Below are positions 58,599-64,000 of a DNA stretch of 64,000 nucleotides, piece after piece. Below the pieces are notes generated by a model. That model worked only from the letters and a program-made list of their open reading frames with translations, was not told the DNA's origin and made no database searches. A program made the translations under genes and the position numbers. Position 1 is the first letter of the stretch; every line of letters begins with the position of its first letter. Where the stretch lies: contig NC_083582.1 in the NCBI RefSeq assembly GCF_027579695.1, positions 4,710,378 to 4,774,377 of the forward strand. The letters run 5' to 3'. Source of the stretch: Neoarius graeffei (taxonomy: Eukaryota > Chordata > Actinopteri > Siluriformes > Ariidae).

Positions 58599-61165
58599 AT
58601 TACTATCTCATCTATGCAAATAAACTATAACATAATAACATATCAGGATTCTTAAAAAGATTATTACAACCCCGATTCCAAAAAAGTTGGGACAAAGTAC
58701 AAATTGTAAATAAAAACGGAATGCAATGATGTGGAAGTTTCAAAATTCCATATTTTATTCAGAATAGAACATAGATGACATATCAAATGTTTAAACTGAG
58801 AAAATGTATCATTTAAAGAGAAAAATTAGGTGATTTTAAATTTCATGACAACAACACATCTCAAAAAAGTTGGGACAAGGCCATGTTTCCCACTGTGAGA
58901 CATCCCCTTTTCTCTTTACAACAGTCTGTAAACGTCTGGGGACTGAGGAGACAAGTTGCTCAAGTTTAGGGATAGGAATGTTAACCCATTCTTGTCTAAT
59001 GTAGGATTCTAGTTGCTCAACTGTCTTAGGTCTTTTTTGTCGTATCTTCCGTTTTATGATGCGCCAAATGTTTTCTATGGGTGAAAGATCTGGACTGCAG
59101 GCTGGCCAGTTCAGTACCCGGACCCTTCTTCTACGCAGCCATGATGCTGTAATTGATGCAGTATGTGGTTTGGCATTGTCATGTTGGAAAATGCAAGGTC
59201 TTCCCTGAAAGAGACGTCGTCTGGATGGGAGCATATGTTGCTCTAGAACCTGGATATACCTTTCAGCATTGATGGTGTCTTTCCAGATGTGTAAGCTGCC
59301 CATGCCACACGCACTAATGCAACCCCATACCATCAGAGATGCAGGCTTCTGAACTGAACGCTGATAACAACTCGGGTCATCCTTCTCCTCTTTAGTCCGA
59401 ATGACACGGCGTCCCTGATTTCCATAAAGAACTTCAAATTTTGATTCATCTGACCACAGAACAGTTTTCCACTTTGCCGCAGTCCATTTTAAATGAGCCT
59501 TGGCCCAGAGAAGACGTCTGCGCTTCTGGATCGTGTTTAGATACGGCTTCTTCTTTGAACTATAGAGTTTTAGCCGGCAACGGCGGATGGCACGGTGAAT
59601 TGTGTTCACAGATAATGTTCTCTGGAAATATTCCTGAGCCCATTTTGTGATTTCCAATACAGAAGCATGCCTGTATGTGATGCAGTGCCGTCTAAGGGCC
59701 CGAAGATCACGGGCACCCAGTATGGTTTTCCGGCCTTGACCCTTACGCACAGAGATTCTTCCAGATTCTCTGAATCTTTTGATGATATTATGCACTGTAG
59801 ATGATGATATGTTCAAACTCTTTGCAATTTTACACTGTCGAACTCCTTTCTGATATTGCTCCACTATTTGTCGGCGCAGAATTAGGGGGATTGGTGATCC
59901 TCTTCCCATCTTTACTTCTGAGAGCTGCTGCCACTCCAAGATGCTCTTTTTATACCCAGTCATGTTAATGACCTATTGCCAATTGACCTAATGAGTTGCA
60001 ATTTGGTCCTCCAGCTGTTCCTTTTTTGTACCTTTAACTTTTCCAGCCTCTTATGCCGCTTTTCCACTACAAACGCGGCTGAGTTGGGCTGAGCCGTGCC
60101 GTGCTGAGTTGGGCTGAGTGGGGCTGTTGGAGTTGCATTTCGACTACAACCGCGCTGAACCGTGCTGGCTGGAAGTGGGTGGACACATTGGGTGGAGTTA
60201 GCAAAAGTGGGTGGACGTCACGTGATGTCGTTAAGCAGTGCAAACAGTGACATCAGTGAGCTTTTAAGCGGTAGTCTCACGACCCGAATAGTAAACAATA
60301 AACATGGAGGACATGGAGTCGTTAGTGTTGCTGGTCTTGGTTCTGTGGCTTGTTGTCACCGACAACGCTAACAGATACTGGCAAGAGCGTATAGATGAGG
60401 CGAGGCGCATAAGGCTTCAGAAATTCTCGTAATTCGTAATTCTTCTTCTTCCGGGTTTGCGGTGTTTACAGATCCCAGCGTGCTCGCGGGTCGTGTGTGG
60501 GCATGTGAGGACACTCCTCCTCACCAATCAGTGCACAGGGGAGTGTCTGCTCACGCCCCCAGCCTCACTCGGCTCGCTTTGGCTCGCTTCAGCCCCACTC
60601 CAAAACGGTGCGAGTTTTAGGGGCTAAGCAGGGCTGAAGCGAGCTGAGTCGTGCTGTTCTTTTGTAGTCGAAACGCGAGCCGTGTCGGGCTGAAGTGAGC
60701 TGAAGCGAGCTGAAGTGAGCTGAAAAAGGGTAGTGGAAAAGGGCCATTATTGCCCCTGTCCCAACTTTTTTGAGATGTGTTGCTGTCATGAAATTTCAAA
60801 TGAACCAATATTTGGCATGAAATTTCAAAATGTCTCACTTTCGACATTTGATATGTTGTCTATGTTGTATTGTGAATACAATATCAGTTTTTGAGATTTG
60901 TAAATTATTGCATTCCGTTTTTATTTACAATTTGTACTTTGTCCCAACTTTTTTGGAATCGGGGTTGTATATTATGTACCAGTTTAATAAAGAATAAACT
61001 GATGACTCAAGATATGTGTGTGTGTTGTGTGTGTGTGTTGTAGATATTGGCCGTTTGGTCCCCAGGGTTGCCAGTTCCACGCTTTTCAGGGACTGGTGTC
61101 CATCTTGGCAGGAATCAGTTTCCTTGGTGCTGTAGCATGGGACCGATATCACATGTACTGCACCA
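52665..61165 (+). CDS. rgr: RPE-retinal G protein-coupled receptor (RGR opsin), first three exons
   Basis: Opsin-family receptor of RPE and Mueller cells that binds all-trans retinal and helps regenerate 11-cis retinal in light. Exons seen: 52665-52740 ([14 protein letters not shown] start), 54803-54959 and 61044-61165, joined in frame with phases 1, 2 and 1. They cover the N-terminus, helix 1 ([15 protein letters not shown]), helix 2 ([18 protein letters not shown]) and helix 3 with the conserved disulfide cysteine ([10 protein letters not shown]) and the DRY-like motif (AWDRYHMYC; human RGR has GRY). The lysine that binds retinal is in helix 7, in exons beyond the right edge. Introns of 2.1 and 6.1 kb are packed with transposons. 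It diverges from lrit1. Gene order suggests the fish 'a' copy (rgra). Confidence 0.94.
53605..54185 (-). mobile_element. LINE fragment in rgr intron 1
   Basis: The minus strand reads [20 protein letters not shown] then [20 protein letters not shown] and RWVEQHSE, the linker between endonuclease and reverse transcriptase of a LINE polymerase. Truncated at both ends and frame-broken upstream. Confidence 0.65.
54188..54637. mobile_element. Foldback MITE, copy 2, in rgr intron 1
   Basis: Same family as 47198-47639: inverted arms with GAAGACGTTTCACCTCTCAT at the left and ATGAGAGGTGAAATGTCTTC at the right. The right end is complete (GGATGACTGAGAACCTTCAC); the left outer end is missing next to the LINE fragment. 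Confidence 0.78.
54955..55826 (+). repeat. 17-bp minisatellite starting on the rgr exon 2 splice donor
   Basis: Units of CTCAGGTACATGCTACA begin at 54955, 54972, 54989 and 55006 and resume, after a hAT insertion, at 55793 and 55810, in exact 17-bp register. The first unit contains the true exon 2 donor (CTCAG/GTACAT). Units 4, 5 and 6 also carry CTCAG/GTA donors. Confidence 0.85.
55019..55780 (-). mobile_element. hAT element with BED zinc-finger exon, in rgr intron 2
   Basis: Ends CAGCGTTGTA and TACAAGCCTG, with sub-terminal repeats of CAAGTCC and GAGTC. Flanks GTAAACAC and GTTCATGC look like diverged copies of GTACATGC, the sequence expected at that place in the 17-bp minisatellite. On the minus strand (55489 to 55330) [33 protein letters not shown] gives the C-x2-C ... 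H-x4-H pattern of a BED finger, the N-terminal DNA-binding domain of hAT transposases. Confidence 0.72.
56652..58339. mobile_element. Unclassified element with 21-bp inverted arms around a hAT
   Basis: ATTCTATCCACATTCACTGG(A) at 56652-56672 and its exact complement at 58319-58339. These bracket a hAT (56847-58122). Other conserved words (GCGCGATTGCTCATATCC) match a common fish repeat. True outer ends may lie further out. Confidence 0.5.
56847..58122 (+). mobile_element. hAT element, non-autonomous, in rgr intron 2
   Basis: Ends CAGGGCTTTGAACCGG and CCGGTTCAAAGCCCTG with a perfect 8-bp duplication GTTCTTAT (56839-56846 and 58123-58130). It keeps a short first exon (57297 on: [20 protein letters not shown] then [12 protein letters not shown], ending at a donor AAG/GTAGGA), typical of a hAT transposase start. 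The remainder is lost. A G-run and a second hAT-like end (CCGGCCCTGG) sit at 57545-57610. Confidence 0.88.
58540..58596. repeat. (TA)n microsatellite
   Basis: Pure TA dimers in rgr intron 2, shortly before the Tc1 copy. Confidence 0.97.
58836..59963 (-). CDS. Tc1-like transposase, 375 codons, uninterrupted (copy D2)
   Basis: Same protein family as 33384-34511, with the same two candidate starts (59963 and, 18 codons on, MGRGSPIPL). The catalytic triad is complete: D in [11 protein letters not shown] in [11 protein letters not shown] in SPIENIW with DD34 spacing. It looks like the less mutated of the two copies. The insertion at 60054-60746 is upstream of the frame, so the coding part is untouched. 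Whether it is transcribed from within rgr intron 2, in the opposite sense to rgr, cannot be told. Confidence 0.93.
   Translation of the reverse strand: MTGYKKSILEWQQLSEVKMGRGSPIPLILRRQIVEQYQKGVRQCKIAKSLNISSSTVHNIIKRFRESGRISVRKGQGRKTILGARDLRALRRHCITYRHASVLEITKWAQEYFQRTLSVNTIHRAIRRCRLKLYSSKKKPYLNTIQKRRRLLWAKAHLKWTAAKWKTVLWSDESKFEVLYGNQGRRVIRTKEEKDDPSCYQRSVQKPASLMVWGCISACGMGSLHIWKDTINAERYIQVLEQHMLPSRRRLFQGRPCIFQHDNAKPHTASITASWLRRRRVRVLNWPACSPDLSPIENIWRIIKRKIRQKRPKTVEQLESYIRQEWVNIPIPKLEQLVSSVPRRLQTVVKRKGDVSQWETWPCPNFFEMCCCHEI
60054..60746 (+). mobile_element. Harbinger-like non-autonomous element, 693 bp, inside Tc1 copy D2
   Basis: Inverted ends TGCCGCTTTTCCACTAC and GTAGTGGAAAAGGGCCA flanked by TTA (60051-60053 and 60747-60749), the 3-bp duplication of PIF/Harbinger. 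Removing it and one TTA restores the sequence of the sister Tc1 copy. Both ends carry tandem GGGCTGAG or GAGCTGAAGC words. Confidence 0.88.
60304..60432 (+). pseudogene. Short frame kept in the Harbinger-like element
   Basis: A 42-residue frame, [20 protein letters not shown] then [23 protein letters not shown] hydrophobic start followed by a basic stretch resembles, from memory, the N-terminus of HARBI1-like transposases in fish, so it may be what is left of the parent's gene. No catalytic motif is present. Confidence 0.4.
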
Positions 61166-61249
61166 GTGAGTTCATATCAATCACATTAATTTAAAATCAT
61201 TTTATTAATTTACTAAATGTGAAACAATAGGAAAGATTGTTTTTTTTCT

Positions 61250-61660
61250 GATAGTAAACTGTACAGTATGTGTTTCTCATACTGAGTGATGGAGTGGTGT
61301 GATGAAGCGGAATTACAGTTACCAGCCTGATGATGATTATTTTCCCATTCCAGCACAGCCCCAAGTGTTTTATTCCTCTTACACCACAGCAGCTTACCAA
61401 CAATTACTAATCCTCTCCGTCCTGAAGATGTATGAAAACTTAGTTCCAGCTTTACCTCTGACTGTTACAAAGTGTGGACACTGAAGACTCCTTCCAGATA
61501 CGTTAAATAAACATCTCTTTACTTCAAGAAAATTTCTCCATTTTAACAATTTTTTTAAAATCCGTTTTTGTGGCGCGTCTTCTGTACATGACCCTGTGAA
61601 TGAGCTGTTACTATAGAAACGATAACATTTTAATGTAAACTTGTGATTTGCAGCTCCAGG
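61250..61660 (+). repeat. Dispersed MITE-like repeat, copy 2
   Basis: Shares words with 22690-23140 in inverted order (GGTGTGATGAAGCGGA, TGTTACAAAGTGTGGACACTG, GAGCTGTTACTATAGAAACG). It starts about 85 bp after the rgr exon 3 donor. Confidence 0.5.
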
Positions 61661-62008
61661 GCTGCTGTAAAACAGCTGCAAATCAGAAAAAGTTGGGGTG
61701 GTGCGTTGAGATTGAAATTAAAACTAAAAACAATGAGCTGTAAATAATCTTTGACCACTCAGAACAATACAACTGCACATTACTTGATGTTATACCTCAT
61801 CAATTGGATTGGGTTTTTTTTCAAAATAAACATTTCAAATTTGATTCTTGTAACAGATTTCAGAAGAAGTTGCTACAGTAAAGTATTTCTGACTTTATAC
61901 TGTTCCCGTTCCTTCTCCCGACACTTAAAAGCTGTTTATGGACTGAAGACTCCAAGTGATGAAGTGTTTCAGGTGTTATTTTTGTCCCGTTCTTCCTGTA
62001 AACAGGTC

Positions 62009-62735
62009 TTAAAGGAACAGTCCACCGTACTTCCATAATGAAATATGCTCTTATCTGAATTGAGACGAGCTGCTCCGTACCTCTCCGAGCTTTGCGCGAC
62101 CTCCCAGTCAGTCAGACGCGCTGTCACTCCTGTTAGCAATGTAGCTAGGCTCAGCATGGCCAATGGTATTTTTTGGGGCTGTAGTTAGATGCGACCAAAC
62201 TTTTCCGCATTTTTCCCGTTTACATAGGTTTATATGAGCAGTGATATGAAACAAGTTCAGTTACACAAATTGAAACGTGGCGATTTTCTATGCTATGGAA
62301 AGTCCGCACTATAATGACAGGCGTACTAACACCTTCTGCGCGCTTCGACAGCGCATTGATATCTGAGCTCCGTATCAATGTGCTGTCGAAGCGCGCAGAA
62401 GGTGTTAGTACGCCTGTCATTATAGTGCGGACTTTCCATAGCATAGAAAATCGCTACGTTTCAATTTGTGTAACTGAACTTGTTTCATATCACTGCTCAT
62501 ATAAACCTATGTAAACGGGAAAAATGCGGAAAAGTTTGGTCGCATCTAACTACAGCCCCAAAAAATACCATTGGCCATACTGAGCCTAGCTACATTGCTA
62601 ACAGGAGTGACAGCGTGTCTGACTGCGTCTGACTGACTGGGAGGTCGCGCAAAGCTCGGAGAGGTACGGAGCAGCTCGTCTCAATTCAGATAAGAGCATA
62701 TTTCATTATGGAAGTACGGTGGACTGTTCCTTTAA
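62009..62735. mobile_element. 727-bp near-perfect palindrome with TTAA ends (piggyBac-like MITE)
   Basis: The whole element is two arms of about 355 bp that are inverted copies of each other (TTAAAGGAACAGTCCACCGT at one end, its complement at the other), meeting near 62371. TTAA at both borders fits a piggyBac-type target duplication. Arms differ at only a few positions. Confidence 0.88.
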
Positions 62736-62957
62736 GGTGTGGAACAGTTCGGGGTCGTCACTGTCATATTTTTCATTTCTAAATTCTCCACACATTCTCT
62801 ATTGGGGACAGAGGGGACACGCCCTCTTCTTCCACAGCCACGCCTTTGTAATGTGAGCAGAATGTGGTTTTGCATCGTTTTGTTGAAATCTCCCTGGAAA
62901 AGACGTCGTCTTGAAGGCAGCAGTTGTTGCTTCAAAACCTCAGTGCAGATTTCTGCA

Positions 62958-63500
62958 TTAATGCTCCATCACAGAAGTGTAAGTTACTTTTACCAAGGGC
63001 ACTGACCCAACGCCATACCATGACACACCCTGACTTTTGGACTTGTTGCTTTTTCTTCCAAAAAAGACCTGGAATACTGATTCGTCTGACCACAATACCC
63101 GTTCCCACTGTGTGATGGTCCATCCCAGACGCCTCCGAGCCCAGAGAAGTTGACGGCACTTCTGGACACAGTTAACATAAGGCTTCCTTTTTGCATAGTA
63201 AAGTTTTAACTGGTGACTGTGGATGTAACTCCGTATTGTAGCTTGATAAATGCTTTCCAAAGGAATCCTGAGCCCATGTGGTTCTATCAGCTGTATATGA
63301 ATGACAGTTCTTGATGCAGTGAGGGATCTGAAATCATGAAGGTTCAGATTAGGCTGGAGCCCTTTACACACCAAAATTCCTCCAGATTCCTTGAATGGTT
63401 TAATGACGATTTGCCCCTTAGAGGATGAAATATCCAAATCCCTTCCTATCTTTCTTTGAGGAACATTGTTCTTAAACATTTCAATCATTTTCTCACACAT
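62958..63500 (-). pseudogene. Tc1 transposase fragment of element E
   Basis: A 180-codon minus-strand frame reads NNVPQRKIGRDLDISSSKGQ, HSHQLKLYYAKRKPYVNCVQ and ERVLWSDESVFQVFFGRK: the helix-turn-helix part and the first catalytic aspartate of a Tc1 transposase. The frame is lost before the second aspartate (a short piece near 62740-62935 reads [12 protein letters not shown]). Truncated and inactive. Confidence 0.8.
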
Positions 63501-64000
63501 TTGTCGACAAACTGGAGATCCTCAGCTCGTCTTTACTCCTCAAACACTCGGCCTTTCCTGGAGACTGATTTTGTACCAAATCATGATTACAGTCACCTGT
63601 TTCAAATCACATCATTATTTAATTGCTTTATCTCATTACTCGCCTTAAATTTCCTCCGTCCCAACTTTGTTGGAATGTGTTGCAGGACTGAAACGCAGGA
63701 ATGGATGTAAATTAACAAATGAAATGAAGTTGACCAACAAAACATGTAATATCTCCGGTTCATTCTGTCTGTAATGAAATACAAGTCAAAGTACATTTAC
63801 AAATCACTGCTTTCTTTTTTTTTTATTTGTAATTTCCATACCATCTCAATTTTTTCTAATTTGCAGTTGGAGAAAATTAATCAACACCTTCTGACAGTCA
63901 GAATCCAGAATTCAGCAGAACTGTGGTCTTATTTGAGAAATCCTTTGAACGTTGAGTGTAAAACGGTGGTGTTTCATTCTCAGCATTTTTTACTTCTTTA

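Larger units (their letters stand above)
58667..60967 (-). mobile_element. Tc1-like transposon D2 with full-length transposase frame
   Basis: TA-flanked element with ends CAACCCCGATTCCAAAAAAG and the inverted copy. Nearly identical to the element at 33215-34819, but enlarged by a Harbinger-like insertion (60054-60746). Its right end lies only 76 bp before rgr exon 3. Confidence 0.95.
61671..63873 (-). mobile_element. Old Tc1-like transposon E, hosting a TTAA palindrome
   Basis: The ends CTGCAAATCAGAAAAAGTTG and, inverted, CTGCAAATTAGAAAAAATTG are about 200-bp diverged terminal repeats. Minus-strand coding relics at 62740-63510. A palindromic element is inserted at 62009-62735. Located right of rgr exon 3, so probably in rgr intron 3. 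Confidence 0.65.

Noticed and set aside
62220-62514. Two near-identical 74-codon frames on opposite strands
   Set aside because: They are mirror frames of the two palindrome arms.
61166-64000. Search for rgr exon 4
   Set aside because: No frame resembling helix 4 or the second extracellular loop of RGR was found; the rest of the gene is beyond the right edge.

Overview
The window is nuclear DNA from a vertebrate, almost certainly a teleost fish. Genes are split by GT-AG introns, intergenic DNA is loose, and it is crowded with Tc1-like, hAT, Harbinger-like and Kolobok-like DNA transposons, several LINE types and tRNA-derived SINEs of the kind common in fish. The exact species cannot be read from the sequence; the repeat mix would suit a catfish-like teleost, but that is a guess.

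Four host genes are present, all with known or expected retinal roles, in the order and orientation I recall for the human 10q23 cluster: the 3' end of cdhr1 (+, last three exons, 7185-8638), complete lrit2 (-, three exons, 15724-23349), complete lrit1 (-, four exons, 41638-49131) and the 5' part of rgr (+, first three exons, 52665-61165, running off the right edge). cdhr1 encodes the photoreceptor cadherin, lrit1 and lrit2 encode LRR-Ig-FN3 single-pass membrane proteins, and rgr encodes a retinal-binding opsin of RPE and Mueller cells. cdhr1 and lrit2 converge, lrit2 and lrit1 are in tandem, and lrit1 and rgr diverge from a 3.5-kb interval. I rebuilt exon borders from splice sites and reading phase; all junctions are in frame.

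Nearly everything else is transposon debris, often nested. 1-7184: the left flank, with a LINE cut by a 3-kb inverted-end element that holds a Tc1 and a Harbinger-like MITE, plus a tRNA/5S composite SINE. 8.9-15.1 kb: a hAT-like MITE, a YqaJ-type transposon remnant, and an unclassified element carrying a hAT. lrit2 intron 2: a hAT holding a mariner-like MITE holding a SINE, and two old Tc1 pieces. 23.6-41.3 kb: Tc1 copies (one splitting a 20-bp minisatellite), LINE tails, an L2-like LINE carrying a Tc1 and a hAT that itself holds a solo LTR, and a Kolobok-like element keeping the first exons of two facing genes. lrit1 introns: an RTE-type LINE and a foldback element. rgr introns: a foldback element, a hAT with a BED finger, another hAT, and an intact Tc1. 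The right flank holds a Tc1 relic carrying a 727-bp TTAA palindrome.

Points most worth attention: rgr exon 2 ends at the first unit of a 17-bp minisatellite whose units repeat the splice donor; both internal rgr acceptors use GT-repeat tracts; a TCACGTGA box sits 7 bp before the rgr TATA box; two Tc1 copies keep full 375-codon transposase frames; and the Kolobok-like element has two inward-facing first exons.
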